Position numbers and translations under genes: made by a program
Assembly: GCF_003344625.1 (NCBI RefSeq)
Contig: NZ_QPKJ02000002.1
Location: 186,001 to 250,000, forward strand
Source of the DNA: Solirubrobacter deserti
GTDB lineage: Bacteria > Actinomycetota > Thermoleophilia > Solirubrobacterales > Solirubrobacteraceae
Length of the DNA: 64,000 bases
Direction of reading: 5' to 3'
Shown: in pieces, positions 26,298 through 34,132 of the stretch
Numbering within the stretch: the first letter of the stretch is position 1
Layout of the letters: every line of letters starts with the position of its first letter
Notes under the pieces: model-generated
What the model was told of the DNA's origin: nothing
Database searches by the model: none
Seen by the model: only the letters and a program-made list of their open reading frames with translations

Positions 26298-27322
26298 TCG
26301 AGCACGACGGAGACGACGCCGGCGACCGGCACGGCGAGGAAGACGCCGACGATCCCGCCCAGGATGCCGCCGGCGGCGAGCGCGACCACGATCGCCGCCG
26401 GGTGCAGGTGCACGGTCCGGCCCATCAGGATCGGGTAGAGCAGGTGGCCCTCGACCTGCTGGACGAGAATGATGGCGCCGAGCACGAGCGCCGCGTCCAG
26501 CACGCCGCCGGAGACGAGCGCGATCAGCACGGCGACGAGGCCGGCCAGGAACGCGCCGATCAGCGGCACGAACGCCGCGAAGAACGTGATCACCATGATC
26601 GGGACCACGAGCGGGACCCCGATGATCACCAGCGCCAACCCGATCAGCAGCGCGTCGACCAGGCCGACGAGCGCGATGCCGCGCACGTAGCCCGAGAGCG
26701 CCGCGTACACGCGCGTGCCGAGCTCGTTCGCGTGCTCGCGACCACGGCCGGTGAAGCGCAGCAGGTAGCCCCACATGCGCTCGCCGTCCTTGAGGAAGAA
26801 GAACGTGAGCAGCAGCGCGACGAGCAGCCCGGTCAGGACCTCGCCGAGGATCACGGCGCCGCTCGTGACGCCGCGCGCCAGCGGCCCGCTGTTCTCGCGC
26901 AGCCGGGCGATGCCGTCGTCGATCTGGTCCTGGATCTCCGTCTCGCTGAGGTTGAACGGCGGCTCGGCGAGCACGTCGCCGGCTTCCCGCAGGCCATCCT
27001 CGGCGCGCGGGCGGAGCTCGCCGAACTGGTCGCCGATCGACGGCGCGACCGCCGTCCCGATCGCGGCGATCAGCAGGAACGCGCCGAGCATCGCGCCCGC
27101 CGCGGCGAGGGCGTCAGGCGCTCCGCGCGCCTTCAGCCAGCGCACCACCGGCAGCAGCAGCGTGCTGATCAGCAGCGCGACGATGATCGGCAGGACGACG
27201 ACGCGCAGGTGGACCAGGGCCCACAGCAGCGCCCCCGCGGCCGCGACGATGACGAGAAATCGCCAACTCGCCGCGGCCGCGGTGCGATACCAACCCGGCA
27301 GCGCGTCGTCGCCGTGCCTCAC
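26183..27322 (-). CDS. AI-2E family permease, second copy
   Basis: A 379-residue membrane protein with the same plan as the 6925 gene: paired N-terminal helices, a polar central loop (105-150), and TFFFLKDGERMWGYLL, FFAAFVPLIGAFLAG, QQVEGHLLYPILMGRTVHLHP and VFLAVPVAGV. Its substrate is unknown. After the last helix (VSVVLDYVKAE) the tail is acidic and then Arg/Ser-rich (RESSRSASAENSAERS), encoded opposite the end of the oxidase gene. GTG start at 27322, six bases after the stop of the stress gene, so the two form an operon. Confidence 0.92.
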   Translation of the reverse strand: MRHGDDALPGWYRTAAAASWRFLVIVAAAGALLWALVHLRVVVLPIIVALLISTLLLPVVRWLKARGAPDALAAAGAMLGAFLLIAAIGTAVAPSIGDQFGELRPRAEDGLREAGDVLAEPPFNLSETEIQDQIDDGIARLRENSGPLARGVTSGAVILGEVLTGLLVALLLTFFFLKDGERMWGYLLRFTGRGREHANELGTRVYAALSGYVRGIALVGLVDALLIGLALVIIGVPLVVPIMVITFFAAFVPLIGAFLAGLVAVLIALVSGGVLDAALVLGAIILVQQVEGHLLYPILMGRTVHLHPAAIVVALAAGGILGGIVGVFLAVPVAGVVSVVLDYVKAEPPPESPLVDEDEANAPRESSRSASAENSAERS

Positions 27323-27328
27323 GCGTTC

Positions 27329-27619
27329 CTAGTGGCGCGCGGTGCGCGCGGGCGTGCCGCTGCGGCCGCGAACGGCGCGGAGCACGAGCAGGACGAGCAT
27401 CGTGCCAACGATGGCGCCGATGATGCCGCCGAGGTCGAATTTGTCGTTGTCGCCGATGCCGAGCGCGTAAGTGAAGAGCGCCCAGCCGACGAGTGCGCCG
27501 ACGATGCCCACGAGCACCGTTCCGACGAAGCCCATGGAGTCCTTCCCGGGCAGAAGTGCGCGGCCGATGTACCCGGCGATGATGCCGATGACGACGGCGG
27601 CGATGAGTTCTCCGATCAT
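27329..27619 (-). CDS. GlsB/YeaQ/YmgE family stress membrane protein
   Basis: A 96-residue Gly-rich membrane protein with three hydrophobic helices (MIGELIAAVVIGIIAGYIG, MGFVGTVLVGIVGALVGW, GGIIGAIVGTMLVLLVL), the layout of the transglycosylase-associated/GlsB family. The conserved GKDSMGFVGT loop is present. Members are induced by general stress, but their biochemical role is unknown. A SigB-like promoter lies nine bases upstream of the ATG. Confidence 0.9.
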   Translation of the reverse strand: MIGELIAAVVIGIIAGYIGRALLPGKDSMGFVGTVLVGIVGALVGWALFTYALGIGDNDKFDLGGIIGAIVGTMLVLLVLRAVRGRSGTPARTARH

Positions 27620-27628
27620 GGGCCAGAT

Positions 27629-27654
27629 CTACCCCTTGCGAGCAGGGAAAATAC
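27629..27654 (-). promoter_or_regulatory. SigB-like promoter of GlsB-type gene
   Basis: On the minus strand GTATTT (27654-27649) is followed after 14 bases by GGGTAG (27634-27629), resembling the general-stress sigma factor pattern GTTT-N12-15-GGGTA. GGGTAG ends nine bases before the ATG at 27619, and no Shine-Dalgarno is seen. Confidence 0.4.
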
Positions 27655-27694
27655 CGGCTCGTCACTGCCGTGACGGGCGTCATCGCGCGGCGAC

Positions 27695-27741
27695 GGCGGC
27701 CGGGCGTGGAAAACCCGCGCCGCGGGTAGAGCCCGGCCGCC
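27695..27741 (+). promoter_or_regulatory. Long hairpin abutting start of 27743 gene
   Basis: A perfect 11-bp inverted repeat (arms 27695-27705 and 27731-27741, GGCGGCCGGGC and its complement) ends one base before the ATG at 27743. An inner CCCGCG/CGCGGG pair lies in the loop. If transcribed it would hold the ribosome landing site in a strong stem. It could instead act as a terminator or a DNA-level site. Confidence 0.45.
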
Positions 27742-27742
27742 C

Positions 27743-28897
27743 ATGCCGATTACTTCTCTCACCTCTTCGCCATTGAGCTTCAAGGGATCAGACCGATTCA
27801 GCCTTGGGGTGGAGGAGGAGCTGATCGCGGTCCACCCGGGCACGTTGCTGCCGTGCGGCGGCACCGAGGACCTGCTGGAGCGCGCCGGGCTCTCGCCCGA
27901 GCACGTCACGGGCGAGGTGACGGACGGCGTGCTCGAGCTCCGCACGCCCGTGTGCGACGACGCCGGTGAGGCCGTCGCCATCCTGGGCGCGCTGCGCGCG
28001 GAGCTCGGCGAGGTCACGCCGCTCGTGGGTGCGGGCGTGCACCCGCTGGCGCGCTTCGGCGAAGTGGTTCTGCGCGGCGGCGAGCGCTACGAGCTGATCG
28101 ACCGCAGCATGCGGGCGATCATGCGGCAGACGCCGCACTGCGGCGTGCACGTGCACGTCGGCATGCCGGACGGCGAGACCGCGGTGCGTGCCGCGAACGG
28201 CATGCGCGGCTGGATCCCGCTGCTGCAGGCGCTGGGCGCGAACTCGCCGTACTGGTACGGGCAGGACTCCGGGCTGGCCAGCACGCGCTCGGTCATCTGC
28301 AACTCGTTCCCGCGCTCGGGCATCCCGCGCGCGTTCGAGGACTACGCCGACTACGCGACGACGGTCGAGGAGCTGCGCGCGCTCGGCGAGTGCCCGGACG
28401 ACAGCTACCTGTGGTGGGACCTGCGTCCGCACCCGCGGCTCGGCACGCTCGAGATCCGCGCGCTGGACGCGCAGTCCTCGCTGGAGGACCTGGTCGCGCT
28501 CGTCGCGCTCACGCACTGCCTGGCCGTGCACGAGGCGAGCACCGTCAAGCGCCGCCGCCTGCCGGGGCCCGAGGCGCTGCGCGAGCTGAGCTTCCGCGCC
28601 ACGCGCGACGGCCTGGAAGCGCGCCTGCTGTCGGAGGGCACGCTGCGGCCGGTGCGCGAGGTCGCGCTGCACGCCGTCGCGGTCGCCAGCGCGTACGCCG
28701 CCGACCTCGGCTGCTGGGACGAGCTGATGCTGGTCCACCGCCTGCTCGAGCGCGGCAACGGCGCCGTGCGCCAGCGCACGAACGCGGCCGAAGGCGGCGT
28801 GGAGCTGATGCTGCGCCGGTTGGTCGACGAGACCGCCCGGTGGCGGAGCGTCAGGGCCGTGACGAGCGCGCCCGAGGCGGTCGCGACCGCGGGGTAG
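27743..28897 (+). CDS. GCS2-type carboxylate-amine ligase (YbdK family)
   Basis: A 384-residue ATP-dependent ligase of the glutamate-cysteine ligase family 2 (YbdK/EgtA-like). The ATP site begins FSLGVEEELIAVHP. Metal and substrate motifs are CGVHVHVGMP, GANSPYWYGQDSGLAS and WWDLRPHPRLGTLEIRALDAQ. YbdK has weak gamma-glutamylcysteine synthetase activity, and the physiological pair of acid and amine is not known for most members. A paralogue lies at 44684. The start ATG is preceded by the strong hairpin at 27695-27741. Confidence 0.9.
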   Translation: MPITSLTSSPLSFKGSDRFSLGVEEELIAVHPGTLLPCGGTEDLLERAGLSPEHVTGEVTDGVLELRTPVCDDAGEAVAILGALRAELGEVTPLVGAGVHPLARFGEVVLRGGERYELIDRSMRAIMRQTPHCGVHVHVGMPDGETAVRAANGMRGWIPLLQALGANSPYWYGQDSGLASTRSVICNSFPRSGIPRAFEDYADYATTVEELRALGECPDDSYLWWDLRPHPRLGTLEIRALDAQSSLEDLVALVALTHCLAVHEASTVKRRRLPGPEALRELSFRATRDGLEARLLSEGTLRPVREVALHAVAVASAYAADLGCWDELMLVHRLLERGNGAVRQRTNAAEGGVELMLRRLVDETARWRSVRAVTSAPEAVATAG

Positions 28898-28906
28898 CGC
28901 CCGTGG

Positions 28907-29263
28907 ATGAGTGTTGCCGATAAGGCGAAGGACGCGCTGAGCAAGGTCCGATCCGGACCGCTGGAGGCGAGTCGGACCCTGCCGATCCGGGCCTCCAAGG
29001 ACGAGATCGAGCAGGTGTGGACGAGCCGCACTACCACGATCTTCGACGGGATCCCGATGGAGAGCGCCACGACGCAGTACGGCCAGACCGTGCGCGACTG
29101 GGGGCTCGCGGTGACCGTGCACCTGCGACTGAAGGAGGCGGTGCCGGACATGGCGGCCAACACGCTGGCCGGCAAGGCGGTGCGCCGGCTGAAGGCGCTG
29201 GTGGAGACGGGCGAGGTCCCGACCACCGAGAACAACCCGTCGGCGCGGGAGGACGCGGCATGA
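28907..29263 (+). CDS. SRPBCC-like small protein
   Basis: A 118-residue cytoplasmic protein. The TLPIRASKDEIEQVWT start and the C-terminal end (LAGKAVRRLKALVETGEVPTTE) resemble short SRPBCC (START/cyclase-like) proteins that I associate with zinc alcohol dehydrogenases. The fold would offer a hydrophobic ligand pocket, and no catalytic residues can be named. The stop overlaps the ATG of the dehydrogenase gene (ATGA). A GGGTAG element lies nine bases ahead of the ATG at 28907, inside the stop region of the ligase gene. Confidence 0.68.
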   Translation: MSVADKAKDALSKVRSGPLEASRTLPIRASKDEIEQVWTSRTTTIFDGIPMESATTQYGQTVRDWGLAVTVHLRLKEAVPDMAANTLAGKAVRRLKALVETGEVPTTENNPSAREDAA

Positions 29264-30429
29264 GGGCCCTGTGCTGGATGGGCGTCAACGACCTGCAGGT
29301 CAACACCGTCCCGGATCCCACGATCGTCAACCCGCACGACGTCGTGCTCAAGGTCGGCCTCACGACGACCTGCGGCTCGGATCTGCACCTGCTCGGCGGC
29401 TACGTCCCGACGATGCGCGAAGGCGACGTCATCGGCCACGAGTACATGGGCGAGGTCGTCGAGGTCGGGCGCGAGGTGTCCAAGCTGCGCGTGGGCGACC
29501 GTGTCGTCGTGCCGTCGTTCCTCGGCTGCGGGAAGTGCTGGTACTGCGACCACGACGAGTACTCGCTGTGCGACAACACGCACCCGAAGCCCGAGCTGGC
29601 CGAGCCCGTGCTGGGCTACCCGACCGGCGGCATCCCGGGCTACTCGCACGCGTTCGGCGGCTACGCCGGCTCGCACGCCGAGTTCATCCGCGTCCCGTTC
29701 GGTGACGTCAACGCGTTCACGGTGCCGGAAGGCGTGACGGACGAGCAGGCGCTGTTCCTGTCCGACGCCGTGCCCACTGGGTACATGGGCGCCGACTTCG
29801 CCGACATCAAGCCGGGCGACACCGTCGCCGTGTGGGGCTGCGGCGGCGTCGGGCTGATGGCGCAGAAGAGCGCGATGATCATGGGCGCCGGTCGCGTGAT
29901 CGCGATCGACCGCATCCCCGAGCGGCTCGCGATGGCGCGCGACATCATCGGCTCGGAGACGATCAACTACGAGGAGTCCGACAGCGTCCTCGAGGAGCTG
30001 CGGGAGTTCACGCACGGCATCGGCCCGGACTCGTGCATCGAGGCCGTCGGGATGGAGGCGCACGGCACCGGGCCGCAGTATGCCTACGACCGCGTCAAGC
30101 AGGCGCTGCACCTGGAGACCGACCGCGGCAGCGCGTTGCGCGAGGCGATCATGGCCGTGCGCAAGGGCGGCACGCTGTCGATCGTCGGCGTCTACGGGCT
30201 CATGGACAAGTTCCCGCTCGGGATCCTGATGAACAAGGGGATCACGATCCGCACGTCCCAGCAGCCCGGCCAGCGCTACATGCCGGCCATGCTCGAGCAC
30301 GTGCAGAAGGGCGAGCTCGACCCGTCCTTCCTGGTCACGCACCGGATGTCCCTGGAGGACTCGCCGAAGGGCTACCAGCTGTTCAAGGACAAAGAGGACA
30401 ACTGCATGCGGGCGGTGTTCAAGCCGTGA
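29260..30429 (+). CDS. Zinc-dependent alcohol dehydrogenase (FdhA/COG1063 type)
   Basis: A 389-residue medium-chain dehydrogenase. Catalytic zinc ligands are Cys in TTCGSDLH, His/Glu in GHEYMGEVVEVG and a distal acidic residue. The structural zinc lobe has GCGKCWYCDHDEYSLC, and the nucleotide motif is WGCGGVGLMAQ. The insertion after the structural lobe and IGPDSCIEAVGMEAHG match glutathione-independent formaldehyde dehydrogenase-like enzymes. The true substrate is unknown. GGGAGG precedes the ATG by seven bases. The gene overlaps both neighbours by four bases (ATGA, GTGA), giving an SRPBCC/dehydrogenase/MBL operon. Confidence 0.92.
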   Translation: MRALCWMGVNDLQVNTVPDPTIVNPHDVVLKVGLTTTCGSDLHLLGGYVPTMREGDVIGHEYMGEVVEVGREVSKLRVGDRVVVPSFLGCGKCWYCDHDEYSLCDNTHPKPELAEPVLGYPTGGIPGYSHAFGGYAGSHAEFIRVPFGDVNAFTVPEGVTDEQALFLSDAVPTGYMGADFADIKPGDTVAVWGCGGVGLMAQKSAMIMGAGRVIAIDRIPERLAMARDIIGSETINYEESDSVLEELREFTHGIGPDSCIEAVGMEAHGTGPQYAYDRVKQALHLETDRGSALREAIMAVRKGGTLSIVGVYGLMDKFPLGILMNKGITIRTSQQPGQRYMPAMLEHVQKGELDPSFLVTHRMSLEDSPKGYQLFKDKEDNCMRAVFKP

Positions 30430-31172
30430 GCCTCACCCGCGACGTCGCGCCCGGCGTCCACCGCATCGAGGACGCCTACACGAACTGGTACCTGATCGAG
30501 TACGACGGGTCCTTGACCGTGGTCGACGCCGGCGTGCCGACGTCGTGGGACTCGCTGTTGAAGGCGGTCAAGGAGCTCGGGCACTCGCTGGACGACATCC
30601 GCGCGCTCGTGCTCACGCACGCGCACTTCGACCACGTCGGCTTCGCGGAGAAGGCGCGCCAGCGGCTGGACATCCCGGTCTACGCGCACCGGCGGGAGGT
30701 CGGGCTCACGCGCCACCCGACCCGCTACGACCACGAGCGGCCGCGCTCGAAGTACCTGCTCACGCAGCCGCGGGCGCTGCCGATCGTGGCGGCGCTCACG
30801 CTGAATCGCGCGTGGACGCCGAACCCGGTCGGCGACGTGACCCCGTACGAGGACGGCGACGTGCTCGACGTCCCCGGCCGTCCGCGCGTGGTGTTCTGCC
30901 CGGGCCACACGTACGGGCACTGCGCGATGCATCTGCCCGACCGCGACGCGATCCTCGTCGGCGACGCGTTCGTGACGCTCGATCCGTACACGGGCAAGCG
31001 CGGGCCGCGGGTGGTCGCGCGCGCGGCGACGGCGGACTCCGAGCAGGCCAAGCGCAGCCTCGACGCGCTCGCAGCGACCGGCGCGCGCATCGCGTTGACG
31101 GGCCACGGCGAGCCGTGGCGCAACGGGGTCGATCAGGCGGCGGAGGCGGCGAAGGCGACGCCGGTGGCGTAG
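30426..31172 (+). CDS. MBL-fold metallo-hydrolase
   Basis: A 248-residue metallo-beta-lactamase-fold hydrolase. The dinuclear zinc motif is THAHFDHVG (His65, His67, Asp69, His70), with further ligands in CPGHTYGH, LVGDAF and ALTGHGEP. The fold and size match glyoxalase II/lactonase-type members, and the substrate is not evident. Its position directly behind the dehydrogenase suggests it hydrolyses a thioester, ester or lactone made by that enzyme. GTG start at 30426, overlapping the upstream stop. Confidence 0.9.
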   Translation: MSLTRDVAPGVHRIEDAYTNWYLIEYDGSLTVVDAGVPTSWDSLLKAVKELGHSLDDIRALVLTHAHFDHVGFAEKARQRLDIPVYAHRREVGLTRHPTRYDHERPRSKYLLTQPRALPIVAALTLNRAWTPNPVGDVTPYEDGDVLDVPGRPRVVFCPGHTYGHCAMHLPDRDAILVGDAFVTLDPYTGKRGPRVVARAATADSEQAKRSLDALAATGARIALTGHGEPWRNGVDQAAEAAKATPVA

Positions 31173-31173
31173 G

Positions 31174-31179
31174 TACGCT
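31174..31179 (+). promoter_or_regulatory. -10 box for leaderless MGMT gene
   Basis: TACGCT ends six bases before the GTG at 31186, in the 13-base gap after the MBL gene. No Shine-Dalgarno is present, so leaderless initiation fits. Confidence 0.4.
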
Positions 31180-31185
31180 GGCCGT

Positions 31186-31725
31186 GTGCTGCGGTTCGAG
31201 ACGGCGATCGGCGAGTGCGCGCTGGAGTGGAGCGACGACGGGCTGACGCACGCGTACCTACCGCGGTCGTTCCCGCTCGACGAACGCCCGCGCACGGGCG
31301 GCGCCGCCACCAGCGGCTCGCCGCCCGCCACCGCGGTCTCGCCGCCCGCGTTCGTCCTTGCGGCGGCCGACGGCATCGCTGCGCTCTTCGCCGGCGAGCC
31401 GCGCGACCTGCGCGAGGTGCCGCTCGACCTCACCGGCGTCGAGGCCTTCGCGGCCGCGGTCTACGCCGCCACGCGCGCGGTCGGGCCGGGCGAGGTCTGC
31501 ACGTACGGGGACCTTGCGCGGGCGGTCGGATCACCCGGCGCCGCGCAGGCCGTCGGGCGGGCGCTGGGTTCGAACCCGTTCCCGATCGTGGTCCCCTGTC
31601 ACCGTGTGCTCTCATCGACGGGCGCGCTGCACGGCTTCTCGGCGCCCGGCGGGATCGTCACCAAGCGGCGGATGCTGGAGATCGAGCGTGCGCCCGGTTT
31701 CACCCAGCAATCCCTGTTCGCTTGA
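31186..31725 (+). CDS. ogt: Methylated-DNA--protein-cysteine methyltransferase
   Basis: A 179-residue suicide DNA-repair protein that removes O6-alkyl groups from guanine. The acceptor is Cys138 in IVVPCHRV. The wing/HTH region shows TYGDLARAVGSPGAAQAVGRALGSNP, and GALHGFSAPGG follows, all as in Ogt/MGMT. The N-terminal half is shorter and contains a Ser/Pro-rich loop (about 35-55). GTG start at 31186. The stop overlaps the TTG of the next gene. Confidence 0.93.
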   Translation: MLRFETAIGECALEWSDDGLTHAYLPRSFPLDERPRTGGAATSGSPPATAVSPPAFVLAAADGIAALFAGEPRDLREVPLDLTGVEAFAAAVYAATRAVGPGEVCTYGDLARAVGSPGAAQAVGRALGSNPFPIVVPCHRVLSSTGALHGFSAPGGIVTKRRMLEIERAPGFTQQSLFA

Positions 31726-32213
31726 AGATCACGTTCCACCGAGAAGCTCGCGGCCGCTACCACTCGACCTTCACGCGCCCGGACGGCGCGGTCATGAAGC
31801 TCCGGGGCGGCTCCTACAACCAGCTCGGCGGCGGCGTGCGCGTGCCGCACGACATCGCGCACCTGATCGTCGAGCAGACGCTCGAGCTGCGCGGCGGGCT
31901 GTGGGGGACGATCGCGGTCGGCGGCCTGGTCGCCAACCTCGAGTTCATCGGGGGCAAAAGGCCGCCGCACTCGGAGAAGAAGGCGTGGGCGATCACGGAC
32001 GCCGCGGGGGAGACGCTGCGTCAGTCGGAGGTGATGGTGCGCGCCGTCGCGGACGCGATCAGCGACGGCGGCTCCGTCCGGACGGGTGAGCGCTGGGCCG
32101 TGCCCGTAACGCGCGAGCAGCTGGAGCTGATGGGCTCCCAGCTGCGCAACTCCGCTGCGCGCTGGGACCAGGTGCGCGAGGGCGGGACGCTCGAGATGAC
32201 CTGGCGCATCTAG
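31722..32213 (+). CDS. Hypothetical protein coupled to MGMT
   Basis: A 163-residue cytoplasmic protein I do not recognise. It begins MKITFHREARGRYHSTFTRPDG, reading TTG as Met, and has a conserved-looking centre (LGGGVRVPHDIAHLIVEQTLELRGG, WGTIAVGGL). The C-terminal half is helical and charged, ending TLEMTWRI. No metal motif, signal or membrane segment is seen. The TTG start overlaps the MGMT stop (TTGA), and the frame is open with strong GC3 bias, so it is very likely real. Confidence 0.72.
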   Translation: MKITFHREARGRYHSTFTRPDGAVMKLRGGSYNQLGGGVRVPHDIAHLIVEQTLELRGGLWGTIAVGGLVANLEFIGGKRPPHSEKKAWAITDAAGETLRQSEVMVRAVADAISDGGSVRTGERWAVPVTREQLELMGSQLRNSAARWDQVREGGTLEMTWRI

Positions 32214-32228
32214 GCGGTCCCGCCGCGT

Positions 32229-32266
32229 CGGTCGCCGCCCCAGGCGACCGGTCGCTACGCGACCGG
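32229..32266. terminator. Overlapping hairpins between convergent genes
   Basis: CGGTCGCC (32229-32236) pairs with GGCGACCG (32243-32250). The alternative CCGGTCGC (32248-32255) pairs with GCGACCGG (32259-32266). The two stems exclude each other and lie between the stops of the 31722 gene and the convergent HxlR gene, suiting a bidirectional terminator. There is no T-tract. Confidence 0.5.
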
Positions 32267-32683
32267 CTCGGCCGCGCGCGCGTCGTACGCGGCGCGGGCG
32301 GCGGCGACCTGGTCCTGGTGGGACTCGGTCCACGTGACGAGCGCCTGGACCGTGGAGTGCAGGCTCTCGCCGAGCGGCGTCAGCCCGTACTCCACGCGCG
32401 GCGGCACGACCGGGTAGACCGTGCGGGTGACGAGTCCGTCGCGCTCGAGCTGGCGCAGCGTGACCGTGAGCATCCGCTGCGAGATCCCGTCGATCTCCCG
32501 GCGCAGCTCGTTGAAGCGCAGCGTCCGGCCCTCGAGCAGCGCGATCGCCAGCAGCGACCACTTGTCCGCGATCCGGTCCAGGATCTGGCGGACCTCGCAG
32601 TCCTCCCGGGTGTCCCACTGGTGAGCGTCGTTGCGGGAGGTGTCGCAGCAGGAACCGAGTGACTCTGAAGTGCCTTCTTCCAT
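32255..32683 (-). CDS. HxlR-family winged-helix regulator
   Basis: A 142-residue regulator with the HxlR signature: a conserved Cys in REDCEVRQILDRIADKWSLLAI, the recognition region RFNELRREIDGISQRMLTVTLRQLERDGLVTR, and the wing RVEYGLTPLGESL. HxlR proteins often sense electrophiles or oxidants through that Cys. A second CC pair (SCC) occurs in the N-terminal extension. The gene is divergent from an MFS exporter, with an inverted repeat in the 60-base gap, so it probably controls the exporter and itself. Confidence 0.92.
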   Translation of the reverse strand: MEEGTSESLGSCCDTSRNDAHQWDTREDCEVRQILDRIADKWSLLAIALLEGRTLRFNELRREIDGISQRMLTVTLRQLERDGLVTRTVYPVVPPRVEYGLTPLGESLHSTVQALVTWTESHQDQVAAARAAYDARAAEPVA

Positions 32684-32708
32684 TGCTGCGGATGGTGACG
32701 CATCATGC

Positions 32709-32729
32709 GGCTACTTACTAGAAGTAACC
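32709..32729. promoter_or_regulatory. Inverted repeat in HxlR/MFS divergent gap
   Basis: TACTT-ACTAG-AAGTA (32712-32726) is a perfect 5-5-5 repeat. It extends outward to GG/CC with one mismatch at 32711/32727. It is the only AT-rich, symmetric stretch between the divergent genes, 14-35 bases from the GTG at 32744, and is the probable HxlR operator. Confidence 0.5.
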
Positions 32730-32743
32730 GTCAAGGAGGCACC

Positions 32744-34132
32744 GTGACCAGATCCCGAACGCTGTTGCTGCTAGTGCTGTCGGGGGCGATCTTCCTCGAG
32801 GGCGTCGACGTCTCGATGATGGGCGTCGCGCTGCCGTCGATCCGCGAAGAGCTCGGGCTCGCCACGAGCGAGCTGCAGTGGATCGTGAGCGCGTACGTGC
32901 TCGGCTACGGCGGGTTCGTGCTGCTCGGCGGACGCGCGGCGGACCTGCTCGGCCGGCGGCGGATGTTCCTGTCCTGGATGGCGGTGTTCATCGTGTTCTC
33001 CGCCCTGGGCGGGATCGCCGACAGCGGCTGGCTGCTGATCCTCGCGCGGTTCGTCACCGGCGTGGCCGCGGGCTTCATGGCGCCGGCCGGGCTGTCGATC
33101 ATCACGTCGAGTTTCGCGGAGGGCTCCGAGCGCAACCGTGCCCTGCTGATCTACGCGGGCGTGGCCGCCGCGGGCTTCTCGCTCGGCATGGTCGTCGGCG
33201 GGCTGCTGACCGCGATCGGCTGGCGCTGGGTGTTCTTCGCGCCGGTCGCGATGGCGTCGCTGCTGATGCTCGCGGCCATGCGGGTGGTGCCGCGCGACGC
33301 GGAGCGGGCGGCGGGTGCGTTCGACCTCAGCGGCGCGCTCAGCCTCACCGCGGCCATGATCCTGCTCGTGTTCACCGTCGTGCGCGCGCCCGACGTGGAC
33401 GTCGCGCTGACCGTCGTCGGGCTGGTGGGCAGCGCCGCGCTGCTGGCGGCGTTCGTCGCCGTCGAGCGGCGCGCCGCCGCGCCGCTGGTGCGGCTCGGCA
33501 TCCTGCGCAGCGCGTCGCTGGTGCGGGCCAACGTGGGCACGATGCTGTTCATCGGCGCCTTCGTCGCGTTCCAGTTCGTCGCCGTGCTCTACTTGCAGGA
33601 GCTGCGTGACTGGTCGCCGGTGGAGACCGGGCTCGCGCTGATGGTGCTCGGCATCGACGCCATCCTCGCGCCCACGCTCACGCCTCGGCTGGTCGAGCGC
33701 TTCGGCAAACTGCCCGTGATCGGCGCGGGGATGGTCCTCGCCGCGGTCGGCTACGGGCTCTTCCTGCCGCTCGGGCCGGACTGGACGTACCTGCAGATGC
33801 TGCCGACGATCGTGCTCGTGGGCGTCGCCTTCGCGCTGGCGTTCGGGACGCTGATGATCGTCGCGACGGACGGCATCGCCGAGCACGAGCAGGGCCTCGC
33901 GAGCGGACTGCAGTACGTGTCGCTGCAGTTCGGCGCCGCCGTCGGGTTGGCCGTGGTGGCGGCGGTCAACGTCGCCGCGACCGACGGGACCTCGGAGGCC
34001 GCGCGGCTCGACGGCTACCAGGCCGCGCTGTTCGTGCCGGTGGCCGCCGTGCTGCTCGCCCTGGCGGTGACGGCCACCGCGCTTCCGGAGTCCCGGCGAG
34101 CGTCCGTCATAGGAGCATGCTCAAGTACCTGA
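32744..34132 (+). CDS. MFS drug/export transporter (DHA2-like)
   Basis: A 462-residue major facilitator with about 14 hydrophobic helices. Motif A is GGRAADLLGRRRMF, motif C-like ARFVTGVAAGFMAPAG marks antiporters, and DVSMMGVALPSI is the helix-1 motif of the EmrB/QacA group. It would export small hydrophobic compounds using the proton gradient. GTG start at 32744, set by AAGGAGG five bases upstream. Regulation is probably by the divergent HxlR protein. The last 16 bases overlap the next gene. Confidence 0.93.
   Translation: MTRSRTLLLLVLSGAIFLEGVDVSMMGVALPSIREELGLATSELQWIVSAYVLGYGGFVLLGGRAADLLGRRRMFLSWMAVFIVFSALGGIADSGWLLILARFVTGVAAGFMAPAGLSIITSSFAEGSERNRALLIYAGVAAAGFSLGMVVGGLLTAIGWRWVFFAPVAMASLLMLAAMRVVPRDAERAAGAFDLSGALSLTAAMILLVFTVVRAPDVDVALTVVGLVGSAALLAAFVAVERRAAAPLVRLGILRSASLVRANVGTMLFIGAFVAFQFVAVLYLQELRDWSPVETGLALMVLGIDAILAPTLTPRLVERFGKLPVIGAGMVLAAVGYGLFLPLGPDWTYLQMLPTIVLVGVAFALAFGTLMIVATDGIAEHEQGLASGLQYVSLQFGAAVGLAVVAAVNVAATDGTSEAARLDGYQAALFVPVAAVLLALAVTATALPESRRASVIGACSST

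Noticed and set aside
28892..28897. GGGTAG elements read as full SigB promoters at 28907, 43111, 43692, 52697 and 54034
   Set aside because: No GTTT-like -35 lies 12-16 bases upstream in any of the five, so they were kept only as possible -10 boxes.
27743..28897. Naming the GCS2 genes egtA or gshA
   Set aside because: No other ergothioneine or glutathione genes are in the window and the family is broad; only the family name was given.
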